From an uncultured Alphaproteobacteria bacterium (GTDB lineage Bacteria; Pseudomonadota; Alphaproteobacteria; RF32; CAG-239): a stretch of DNA of 5,696 nt. The notes below the pieces were generated by a model that worked only from the letters and a program-made list of their open reading frames with translations, was not told the origin of the DNA and made no database searches. Below are positions 1 to 5,696 of this stretch, one piece after another. Every line of letters begins with the position of its first letter. Position 1 is the stretch's first letter. A program made the position numbers and the translations under genes. The stretch covers positions 1 to 5,696 of the forward strand of contig URWU01000111.1 in assembly GCA_900551585.1 (NCBI GenBank). The letters run 5' to 3'.

Positions 1-720
1 CCGGATTTTTCCTTTTTGATTATCTTTACATTGATATCTTTTATCTTATGGGAAGTGATATTTTCAATTACACGTTATTATATTGTGATTGAGATGGTTG
101 GAGCTATATTTATTGTCAAAGCAATCTGGGGATATTCGTTTAGGTCATTTATTGCTGAGGTTTTATATTATACTTTTGTTGTTCTGATGTTATTTGTTTT
201 GGTGAGCACAGCTTATTTTTCAGATAGCTGGGGAAGCCGAAAAGGAAACAATCGAGCGTTTTTTGATAAAGAGCGTTTTGTGAATGTGGAAAATGTGAAT
301 ATCCCAGATAATACACTGCTATTGATTTATAATTATCCGACATCTTCAGTCGTTGCTTATTTGGGAGAAAAATCTAAAAATTTACGGGCCGTTGAAATTA
401 AGCAAAACTATAGTCGGCAGATTGACGTTTCCGGAAAAAATGAGGATATGTTTGAAGATTATCATTGGGATGAAGTTCGTGAAAAAATTGTCAGAGGACA
501 TAAAGGTCCTAAAATTGCGTTAATACTTTTTAGACCGGAATATCCTGTTTTTATTGAAAAAGAGCCTTTATTGAAAGGAATGACTTGTAAACCACTTAAA
601 AATAATTTACAAAATAGCTGGTTACTATGTGTGCCTAAAGGATTGGAAAAAATGGTTTTCGAAAAGTTAAATACAGATGTGCATAAGAAAGCATTTTCCG
701 GATATTTAAATATCAAGTAG
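1..720 (+). CDS. GT-C-like polytopic membrane protein, C-terminal part (5' end outside window)
   Basis: The frame is open from the first base, so this is the 3' part of a longer gene; the TTG at 16 is not a real start. The 239 visible residues align with the C-terminal parts of the proteins at 805-2448 and 4083-5696. By that alignment roughly 320 N-terminal residues are missing. Seen in order (fragment numbering): a hydrophobic segment at about 4-22, the family motif R-Y-x-x-x-x-E at 25-31, a second segment to about 45, a last hydrophobic segment at about 55-72, then W-G-S-R and a soluble domain. That domain contains I-P-D-N-T-L-L, Y-N-Y-P, G-H-K-G, E-P-L-L-K-G-M and a C-x13-C pair (codons at 586 and 628). 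It probably acts in the cytoplasmic membrane with the soluble domain in the periplasm. A GT-C-type glycosyltransferase role is inferred from the full-length relatives, because the part that would hold the catalytic Asp is not in the window. G+C is about 32%, clearly lower than downstream. It ends with TAG at 718-720. Confidence 0.85.
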   Translation, partial: PDFSFLIIFTLISFILWEVIFSITRYYIVIEMVGAIFIVKAIWGYSFRSFIAEVLYYTFVVLMLFVLVSTAYFSDSWGSRKGNNRAFFDKERFVNVENVNIPDNTLLLIYNYPTSSVVAYLGEKSKNLRAVEIKQNYSRQIDVSGKNEDMFEDYHWDEVREKIVRGHKGPKIALILFRPEYPVFIEKEPLLKGMTCKPLKNNLQNSWLLCVPKGLEKMVFEKLNTDVHKKAFSGYLNIK

Positions 721-751
721 TTTCTGTCTTGTGTAAAAAATAAACAAAATT

Positions 752-778
752 TAGACAAGCGAGGCTAATGTTTATATT
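752..778 (+). promoter_or_regulatory. Possible weak sigma-70-type promoter
   Basis: TAGACA at 752-757 matches the -35 consensus TTGACA at 5 of 6 positions, and TATATT at 773-778 matches the -10 consensus TATAAT at 5 of 6. The spacer is only 15 nt, shorter than the usual 16-18, and there is no extended -10. Transcription would start near 785, leaving a leader of about 20 nt before the ATG at 805. In DNA this AT-rich, such matches arise easily by chance, so this is a candidate only. Confidence 0.25.
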
Positions 779-792
779 CTGTTCCTAAAGTC

Positions 793-798
793 AGGGAG
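793..798 (+). promoter_or_regulatory. Ribosome binding site for the gene at 805
   Basis: AGGGAG lies 6 nt upstream of the ATG at 805. This strong Shine-Dalgarno match supports that start. The third paralogue also begins at the equivalent residue, within one position. Confidence 0.8.
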
Positions 799-804
799 CA
801 GGGT

Positions 805-2448
805 ATGCGTGCAAAATTATGTTTTGATTCTTTTATCTTTTTGTCATTGTTGCTTTTGGGTGCTTTTTTAGGCAGCCATTTTATGTATGAATTTAAATGG
901 GATTTTACTAATTATCATTATTACGGACCTTGGGCTTTGCTTAATGACAGAATAGGTTATGATATTGCACCTGCTTCAGTTAATACATATTTTAATCCGC
1001 TGATAGATATTCCATTTTATTTTTTGACCAGATATTTTAATGATTACCCTCAGTTTATTTCAGCAGTGCAGGGACTTTATTACGGTCTGCTCCTTTTTGT
1101 TTTTTATAAAATCTGTCTTTTGTTTTTTTCCGGCGATAATTGGCAGCGTTTTGCAAAAATCGGATTGGCAATGCTTATCGGCGGGAGCGGTTATGCCGTT
1201 TTTATGCAGATTTCCACGACGACCAATGAAATCCAGATTGGAATTTTAGTTTTGTGGGGTTTTTATCTTTTGGTTAAAATCCTTAAAGATGAAAAAGAAA
1301 AGGCAACGGCGTTTATTTGGCCGGGGTTGATTCTAGGTATGGCGATGGGGTTGAAACTGACTGCAGTTATTTATTGTATTGCTGCCGGCGGCAGTTTGAT
1401 TTTGTTGTCTCGGCAAATTAGAAGCCCCATTGCCAAAATCAGCGTTTTTGCGGTTTCCGGAGTTGTTGGCTTTTTGATTGTTAACGGATATTGGATGTGG
1501 TTGATGTGGCAGCACTTTGGTAATCCGTTTTTTCCTTTTGCCAATGCAATCTTCAAATCAGAATATTATCCGTTGTTTAATTTTTCAGATACCAGATATC
1601 TTCCGAAAAATTATTTGCAGTTTTTATTTTATCCGTTTTATTGGATTTATCATAATCAAAGGTATGTCGGTGAAATGGAGTTTATTGATCCGCGGTTTGC
1701 TATTTTGCAAGTTATCGGATTGGTCTGGCTGATTATGTTTTTTCGAGGAAAAACACAAACCTCGTTCCAAAACAGATTTTTATATCTTTTTATGTTTTTA
1801 AGTTATGTGGCCTGGTTGTCTTGTTTTTCAATTATTCGCTATCTCCTGCCGATTGAAATGTTGGCAGCGATAGTTTTTGTGCAAGCTTTGTGGTTGCTGA
1901 AAATTACAAAAAGCTGGCAGCAGATTTTATTTATTCCTCTGATTATTATTTTGATTTATATTATGATGACAGTGGCCAATCAAAGCGATGAGTGGGGAAG
2001 TCGCCGCGGTGATAATAAAATCATAGATATGGAAAAGGTTACAGTGCAAGATGACAGCTTGATTATTTTATATAGTATGCCTTCAGCGGCTTTGGGAACT
2101 ATTTTGGCTGATTCTGCACATAATGTGCGTTTGGTCGGTACGTTGCAGTGCAATGCAGTTGAGATGAAAGGAACGGATTTTTCCAACGAGGGAGAATTCC
2201 ACAAGATTAAAGACAAGTTGATTTCTGGACATCGGGGAGATATACTGGCATTAGTTCGTTTTTGGTGTTCTGAAAATTGTTTGAGAAAAATTTCTGAAGA
2301 CAAGCTGTTAGGTGATATGTATTGCCGGAAACTGCAAAATAATTTGGATGACAACATTTTTATCTGCCGCAGTCAAAAGTGGTTTGATGATGATACAAAG
2401 GGACTGACAGAAGAAATGAATAATAATTTACTGTTTGTGTCTAAATAA
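805..2448 (+). CDS. GT-C-like polytopic membrane protein, full length (547 aa)
   Basis: This is a complete integral membrane protein, probably of the inner membrane. It has about 10-11 hydrophobic segments (roughly 9-28, 86-106, 116-136, 143-158, 170-202 as one or two, 211-235, 298-313, 324-343, 347-366, 372-391) and then a soluble domain at about 395-530. Motifs shared with the paralogue at 4083 are W-D-F-x-N-Y-H-Y-Y (32-40), F-N-P-L-x-D (63-68), T-N-E (140-142), M-G-L-K-L-T-A (181-187), W-M-W (230-232), N-P-F-F-P-F-A-N (240-247), D-x-R (295-297) and R-Y-x-x-P-x-E (345-351). The C-terminal domain has W-G-S-R (397-400), G-H-R-G (475-478) and a C507/C521 pair. An early conserved Asp (D33) in the loop after the first membrane segment is the usual place for the catalytic acid in GT-C glycosyltransferases, which use polyprenyl-phosphate sugars. 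The adjacent donor-synthase gene fits this. The assignment is by architecture and context; a polymerase or transporter of surface glycan is the main alternative. The start is supported by AGGGAG 6 nt upstream. G+C is about 37% over 841-1440. Confidence 0.9.
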   Translation: MRAKLCFDSFIFLSLLLLGAFLGSHFMYEFKWDFTNYHYYGPWALLNDRIGYDIAPASVNTYFNPLIDIPFYFLTRYFNDYPQFISAVQGLYYGLLLFVFYKICLLFFSGDNWQRFAKIGLAMLIGGSGYAVFMQISTTTNEIQIGILVLWGFYLLVKILKDEKEKATAFIWPGLILGMAMGLKLTAVIYCIAAGGSLILLSRQIRSPIAKISVFAVSGVVGFLIVNGYWMWLMWQHFGNPFFPFANAIFKSEYYPLFNFSDTRYLPKNYLQFLFYPFYWIYHNQRYVGEMEFIDPRFAILQVIGLVWLIMFFRGKTQTSFQNRFLYLFMFLSYVAWLSCFSIIRYLLPIEMLAAIVFVQALWLLKITKSWQQILFIPLIIILIYIMMTVANQSDEWGSRRGDNKIIDMEKVTVQDDSLIILYSMPSAALGTILADSAHNVRLVGTLQCNAVEMKGTDFSNEGEFHKIKDKLISGHRGDILALVRFWCSENCLRKISEDKLLGDMYCRKLQNNLDDNIFICRSQKWFDDDTKGLTEEMNNNLLFVSK

Positions 2449-2450
2449 AT

Positions 2451-2455
2451 GGAGA
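2451..2455 (+). promoter_or_regulatory. Ribosome binding site that fixes the glycosyltransferase start
   Basis: GGAGA ends 6 nt before the ATG at 2462, just after the stop codon of the upstream gene. It decides the start. An in-frame TTG at 2435 would add nine residues, overlap the upstream gene and have no comparable site, and the family normally begins a few residues before the first beta strand (I-A-V-I-I-P-C-Y-N-E). Confidence 0.8.
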
Positions 2456-2461
2456 AAGATA

Positions 2462-3391
2462 ATGGCTAGAGAAAATATTGCGGTAATTATTCCCTGTTAT
2501 AATGAGGAAGTGGCGATTGCAAAAGTCGTTGATGATTTCAAGCAGATTTTGCCTGAAGCCAAAATTTATGTTTATGATAATAACTCCAGCGACAATACGG
2601 TTGAGGTGGCCAAAAAAGCCGGTGCGATTGTCCGCAGTGAGCCTTATCAGGGCAAAGGGAATGTTGTGCGCCGTATGTTTGCCGATATTGACGCTGATGT
2701 TTATGTGATGAGCGACGGTGACGAAACTTATGATTTAAAACGGACGCCGGATTTAATTAAAGAACTGGTGGATAACAATTTAGATATGGTCGTCGGCGCT
2801 CGTAAGGAAGTTGATTTAGCGGCTTATCGTGTCGGCCACCGTTGGGGAAATGTCCTTTTAACAAAGCTGGTGCAGAGTTTCTTCAAGCATGAATTGGTTG
2901 ATATGCTGTCCGGGTTCAGGGTTTTCTCCAAGCGTTTTGTTAAGACGTTTCCGGCGCAATCCGGCGGCTTTGAAATTGAAACGGAATTGACTGTTCATGC
3001 TTTGTCTTCAAGAATTCCGATGAAAGAAATTGATACTGATTATTTTGCGCGTCCTGAAGGCTCTGTCAGCAAATTGTCGACTTATCGTGACGGTATCAGA
3101 ATTTTGGTTATGATTGTTAATCTGGTGAAAGATGAGCGGCCGCTGCTGTTTTTCAGTATGCTCGGAATAATTTTTATGATTTTATCTTTGATTTTCGGTG
3201 TTCCTGTTGTCGAGCAGTATTTTGAAACAGGCTTGGTTCCGAGAATGCCGACAACGATTTTGTCGACTGGTTTAATGATTTGCGCCGTTGTCAGTCTGTT
3301 GGTCGGTTTTGTCTTAGACAGCGTGTCCAAGAGCCGCAAAGAAGTGCGCCGCATGGCTTATTTGAATTATAATCCGGTAAATGAAGGATAG
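2462..3391 (+). CDS. Family 2 glycosyltransferase, DPM1/GtrB-like polyprenyl-phosphate sugar synthase (309 aa)
   Basis: This protein probably transfers a hexose from a nucleotide sugar to polyprenyl (undecaprenyl) phosphate at the cytoplasmic face of the inner membrane, making a lipid-linked donor. The GT-A fold signatures are clear: P-C-Y-N-E-E (11-16), D-N-N-S-S-D-N-T (39-46), G-K-G-N-V-V-R (64-70), the metal-binding D-x-D region S-D-G-D-E-T-Y-D (84-91), S-G-F-R-V-F (150-155), E-T-E-L (173-176) and R-P-E-G-S-x-S-K-L-x-T-Y-x-D-G (197-211). The last of these is typical of dolichyl- and polyprenyl-phosphate sugar synthases. Two C-terminal membrane segments (about 228-249 and 266-286) anchor it, followed by a basic tail. 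Length and layout are normal for membrane-anchored bacterial members. It lies 13 nt after one GT-C-like gene and 3 nt before the methyltransferase, so the three are probably translated from one message. Which sugar (mannose, glucose or another) cannot be told from the sequence. An N-acetylhexosamine transferase of the same superfamily is less likely. Confidence 0.93.
   Translation: MARENIAVIIPCYNEEVAIAKVVDDFKQILPEAKIYVYDNNSSDNTVEVAKKAGAIVRSEPYQGKGNVVRRMFADIDADVYVMSDGDETYDLKRTPDLIKELVDNNLDMVVGARKEVDLAAYRVGHRWGNVLLTKLVQSFFKHELVDMLSGFRVFSKRFVKTFPAQSGGFEIETELTVHALSSRIPMKEIDTDYFARPEGSVSKLSTYRDGIRILVMIVNLVKDERPLLFFSMLGIIFMILSLIFGVPVVEQYFETGLVPRMPTTILSTGLMICAVVSLLVGFVLDSVSKSRKEVRRMAYLNYNPVNEG
3384..3388 (+). 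promoter_or_regulatory. Ribosome binding site for the methyltransferase, inside the upstream gene
   Basis: AAGGA ends 6 nt before the ATG at 3395. It lies within the last codons of the glycosyltransferase gene, whose stop codon occupies 3389-3391. This arrangement suggests translational coupling of the two genes. Confidence 0.75.
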
Positions 3392-3394
3392 CTG

Positions 3395-4102
3395 ATGGAT
3401 TACGCAGGCGAAGATAATCTTGATATCGTGAAACTGGCCGAGAATTATAATAATTTTCTGGCGGAAGAAGTTGCCTCTCTGATAGCTCCCACTGATGACG
3501 TTGTTGTCGATTTTGGTTCCGGCGAAGCTTATCTGACGCAAAAAATCGAAGATATCAGTGCCAAGAAAATTGTTTGTATCGAGCCTGCTATCAATTTGCA
3601 TAAATATTATCAAAACAGAACCAGACTGGACAGCTTGGATGATTTAGGCGACAATTCTGTCGATGTTATTTATTCATTGAATGTGCTTGAGCATATTGAA
3701 GATGATCAAGCCGTTATAGAGAAATTTTACAGCAAGCTGAAAACCGGCGGCAGGTTATTGCTTTATGTTCCGGCTTGTCAAATTTTATATTCTTCAATGG
3801 ATAAAAAAGTTGGCCATTACCGGCGCTATTCAAAGACAGATTTGCAGCGCTTGATGCAGGTCGAAAAATGGCAGTTGAAAAAACTTGTCTATGCTGATTT
3901 TATCGGTTTTTTTGCTACTTTGGCTTATTTGATGCTGGGAGCCAAAGACGGATCAATTAATCCGGCGGCGATAAAATTCTATGATAAGTTTTTAACGAGA
4001 TTAAGCTTTTTTATTGATAAAATAACCTTTGGCAAATTGCCGGGGAAAAATATTTTATTAATAGCCGAGAAGAAAGTTCGTCATGATCAAGAAACTGTTT
4101 AA
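3395..4102 (+). CDS. Class I SAM-dependent methyltransferase (235 aa)
   Basis: This is a soluble Rossmann-fold methyltransferase of the Methyltransf_11/23 type. It shows motif I V-V-D-F-G-S-G-E-A-Y-L (37-47), the acidic residue ending strand 2 in C-I-E-P (E63), the N-V-L-E-H-I-E-D-D segment (96-104) and the G-G-R-L-L-L-Y-V-P strand (118-126). A downstream M-D-K-K-V-G-H-Y-R-R-Y motif (135-145) follows. That G-H-Y-R-R-Y signature is characteristic of a subgroup that, from family knowledge, occurs beside or fused to DPM1-like family 2 glycosyltransferases, exactly the neighbour seen 3 nt upstream. The third glycine of the usual G-x-G-x-G loop is Ala45, a mild deviation; the rest of the SAM site looks intact. 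A hydrophobic patch at about 167-182 might bring it to the membrane or a lipid substrate. It probably methylates a sugar, glycan or lipid intermediate made by this cluster, but the substrate is unknown. The 3' end overlaps the next gene by 20 nt. Confidence 0.9.
   Translation: MDYAGEDNLDIVKLAENYNNFLAEEVASLIAPTDDVVVDFGSGEAYLTQKIEDISAKKIVCIEPAINLHKYYQNRTRLDSLDDLGDNSVDVIYSLNVLEHIEDDQAVIEKFYSKLKTGGRLLLYVPACQILYSSMDKKVGHYRRYSKTDLQRLMQVEKWQLKKLVYADFIGFFATLAYLMLGAKDGSINPAAIKFYDKFLTRLSFFIDKITFGKLPGKNILLIAEKKVRHDQETV
4067..4072 (+). promoter_or_regulatory. Probable ribosome binding site for the third membrane protein
   Basis: GAGAAG lies within the methyltransferase coding sequence, 10 nt before the ATG at 4083. 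The match is weaker and the spacing longer than for the other genes here. Translation may rely partly on coupling to the methyltransferase, whose stop codon is 20 nt inside the new gene. Confidence 0.5.
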
Positions 4103-5696
4103 ATCGCAATTTTTTGTTTGTATACTTTTTCTTGTTTTTGGCGGGCTGCTCAGTATGGCTTTGAAGTTTGAGCAGATGTGGGATTTTGCCAATTACCATT
4201 ATTATAATCCCTGGGCGTTTTTGAATGGCCGAATCGGTCAGGATCCAGCTGTAGCCGGACTTCATGCTTTTTTTAATCCTTTGGCAGATGTTCCGCTTTA
4301 TTCTCTGATAACCGGTTTTAATGATTATCCGAATTTGATTTATTTTGTTCAGGGCTGCTGGTTTGGTGCACTGGGGTTTGTTTTATATAAAATTGCCGGA
4401 TTATTTTTTGATAAAGAAACCGTTTATGGCAAATACAGCATTGCCGCGGTTTTGCTGTTTGGTTTAAGCGGCTATGCGGTCTTTTTTCAAATCGGAACCA
4501 GCACGAATGAGATTATGATTGCCTTGTTGATTATGATAAGTTTGTGGTTGTTGCTGCGTGAGGTTTTTATTAAGCATTCGGGCAAGAATAGGGTCTTTTT
4601 TGTTGCGGGGCTGATTGCCGGAGCGGCCATGGGTCTCAAGCTGACGGCTATGATGTATTGCTTGGCGCTGGGGTTGAGCCTGATTATTTTTGCAAAAAAA
4701 CTGCAAAAACCATGGTTGAATATTTTGTGCTTTGCTTTGGGCGGAGCAGCCGGATTTTTGCTTTTTGGCGGTTTTTGGATGTGGAAAATGTGGCAGATGT
4801 ATGATAATCCGTTTTTCCCGTTTGCCAATGAGTGGTTTAAATCTGATTATTTTGAAATCCGCAATTATCGTGATGACCGTTTTATTCCTAAAACAATTGG
4901 TGAATTTTTGCTGTTGCCGTTTCATTGGGCTTTGGAAAATAAAAGGGCTGACGGCAATGTGATTGTGGTTGATTTCCGTTGGGCAATCGGCGTGGTTATT
5001 TCATTGGTTTGTGCCGGAAAATATCTGCTTTCAAAACAAAAAGCCAATTCGCAAATTATGTTTGTGTTTGCTTTTATGATGATAGCTTATGTTATTTGGA
5101 TTATGCTGACAGCCGTCGGGCGCTATATGATTCCGCTGGAGCTGTGCAGTGCGCTGCTGCTGGTTAAGGCGGCGCAATATCTGCGGCCGGAAACTGAAAA
5201 ATGGCGCTCTTGGTATTGGCAACTAGTCAGCGCACTCGGCTTTGTCTTATTGCTGACGCCTATTTTCAGCCAAATCTGGGGCTGCCGCAATTGTGTGGTC
5301 GACAAGCACTTATTCAAAGATTTTGCAGCGGTTGAAGGGGTTAAAATTCCCGATAATACTTTGCTGATGTTTTATAATTATCCTTCTGCGGCATTGTTGC
5401 CGTATTTTGACCGGACGGCAAAAAATATTCAGGGTGTTTCTATCTGCCAGAAAAATCTGCTGACCAAGGACGGCAAAGAAGATATGTTTAATGCCAATCC
5501 CGAATGGGCAGCCAAAAAAGAAGAAATTATTCGCAGCCATAAGGGATTAAAAGTGGCGGTTATTGCCGTGGAAAAAGATGCTAAAGTGCAGGAGATGCTG
5601 CAGACGGAACCTTTGTTAAAAGGAATGGTTTGCCGAGAAAAGCGCAGTAATATTATCCCTGCGTATCATTTCTGTGTGGCGGCAGATAAACAGAGC
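4083..5696 (+). CDS. GT-C-like polytopic membrane protein, third paralogue (3' end outside window)
   Basis: The frame stays open for 538 codons and runs off the window end, so the stop is not seen. By comparison with the 547-residue relative only a short tail is missing. The start at 4083 aligns with the start of the protein at 805, so that W-D-F-x-N-Y-H-Y-Y falls at 33-41 against 32-40. Other shared motifs are F-N-P-L-x-D (64-69), T-N-E (141-143), M-G-L-K-L-T-A (183-189), W-M-W (232-234), N-P-F-F-P-F-A-N (242-249), D-x-R (297-299), R-Y-x-x-P-x-E (347-353), W-G-C-R (399-402), S-H-K-G (485-488) and a C517/C531 pair. Hydrophobic segments follow the same pattern, with a soluble C-terminal domain from about 400. 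The C-terminal domain resembles the fragment at 1-720 more than the protein at 805-2448. The likely role is a periplasm-facing glycosyltransferase using a polyprenyl-phosphate sugar, with Asp34 the best catalytic candidate; this is inferred from architecture and context. G+C is about 43%, and an extra C-x2-C (401, 404) is unique to this copy. Confidence 0.9.
   Translation, partial: MIKKLFKSQFFVCILFLVFGGLLSMALKFEQMWDFANYHYYNPWAFLNGRIGQDPAVAGLHAFFNPLADVPLYSLITGFNDYPNLIYFVQGCWFGALGFVLYKIAGLFFDKETVYGKYSIAAVLLFGLSGYAVFFQIGTSTNEIMIALLIMISLWLLLREVFIKHSGKNRVFFVAGLIAGAAMGLKLTAMMYCLALGLSLIIFAKKLQKPWLNILCFALGGAAGFLLFGGFWMWKMWQMYDNPFFPFANEWFKSDYFEIRNYRDDRFIPKTIGEFLLLPFHWALENKRADGNVIVVDFRWAIGVVISLVCAGKYLLSKQKANSQIMFVFAFMMIAYVIWIMLTAVGRYMIPLELCSALLLVKAAQYLRPETEKWRSWYWQLVSALGFVLLLTPIFSQIWGCRNCVVDKHLFKDFAAVEGVKIPDNTLLMFYNYPSAALLPYFDRTAKNIQGVSICQKNLLTKDGKEDMFNANPEWAAKKEEIIRSHKGLKVAVIAVEKDAKVQEMLQTEPLLKGMVCREKRSNIIPAYHFCVAADKQS

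Larger units (their letters stand above)
721..804 (+). other. Intergenic spacer between first and second membrane-protein genes
   Basis: This 84-nt AT-rich gap is the only non-coding stretch of note. A short imperfect inverted repeat (CTTGT near 728-732 with ACAAG at 755-759) has only 5 clean base pairs, a long loop and no T-tract after it, so I do not call a terminator. The 3' end carries the ribosome binding site of the next gene. The first and second genes may therefore be co-transcribed, or the second may have its own promoter here. Confidence 0.6.

Noticed and set aside
16..18. TTG as start of the first gene
   Set aside because: The frame is open to base 1, and alignment to both paralogues shows the visible part begins deep inside the protein, within a membrane segment.
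728..759. Inverted repeat as a terminator after the first gene
   Set aside because: There are only 5 clean base pairs with a long AT-rich loop and no following T-tract.
1980..2357. 125-codon open frame on the minus strand
   Set aside because: It is antisense to the C-terminal domain of the 805-2448 gene, whose frame is supported by two paralogues. The minus frame shows no family features.
2435..2461. Upstream TTG start for the glycosyltransferase
   Set aside because: It would overlap the preceding gene and add nine atypical residues. GGAGA sits at correct spacing before the ATG at 2462.
4464..4925. 153-codon open frame on the minus strand
   Set aside because: It lies entirely opposite the well-supported third membrane protein, has a biased Gln/Lys/Asn/His-rich composition typical of an antisense shadow, and has no recognisable motif.
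1..5696. Mobile element, CRISPR array, tRNA or rRNA
   Set aside because: No transposase-like protein, terminal inverted repeats, regularly spaced direct repeats or recognisable RNA gene was seen. DNA similarity between paralogues is explained by shared protein motifs.

Overview
The window is a compact, entirely plus-strand gene cluster from an AT-rich bacterium, probably Gram-negative and most likely a proteobacterium. I lean weakly to a host-associated or uncultured alphaproteobacterium, because the dolichyl-phosphate-mannose-synthase-like glycosyltransferase and its partner methyltransferase resemble proteobacterial versions. No rRNA or tRNA gene fixes the taxon. Five genes fill almost everything. 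(A) Positions 1-720 are the C-terminal part of a polytopic membrane protein whose 5' end lies outside the window. (B) Positions 805-2448 are a complete 547-residue membrane protein of the same family. (C) Positions 2462-3391 are a DPM1/GtrB-like family 2 glycosyltransferase. (D) Positions 3395-4102 are a class I SAM-dependent methyltransferase. (E) Positions 4083-5696 are a third member of the membrane-protein family, whose stop codon lies just past the window end.

The spacing is operon-like: 84 nt between A and B, 13 nt between B and the glycosyltransferase, 3 nt to the methyltransferase, and a 20-nt overlap into the third membrane protein. The only non-coding stretch of any size is 721-804. 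It holds a clear ribosome binding site and at most a weak promoter candidate. No convincing terminator, mobile element, CRISPR array or RNA gene was seen.

The likely logic is a lipid-linked sugar pathway, inferred from family knowledge and layout. The family 2 glycosyltransferase would load a sugar onto polyprenyl phosphate on the cytoplasmic face. The large membrane proteins look like GT-C-type glycosyltransferases, with many membrane segments, a conserved Asp in a W-D-F-x-N-Y-H-Y-Y motif in the first loop, and a soluble C-terminal domain. They could then use that lipid-linked sugar on the periplasmic face. The methyltransferase may modify the glycan or its carrier. Substrates and products cannot be read from the sequence.

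The most notable observations are three divergent paralogues bracketing a single donor-synthase/methyltransferase pair, an invariant C-x13-C pair at the C-terminus of all three, and a strong difference in base composition between paralogues (about 32% G+C in the first against about 43% in the third, counted by hand).
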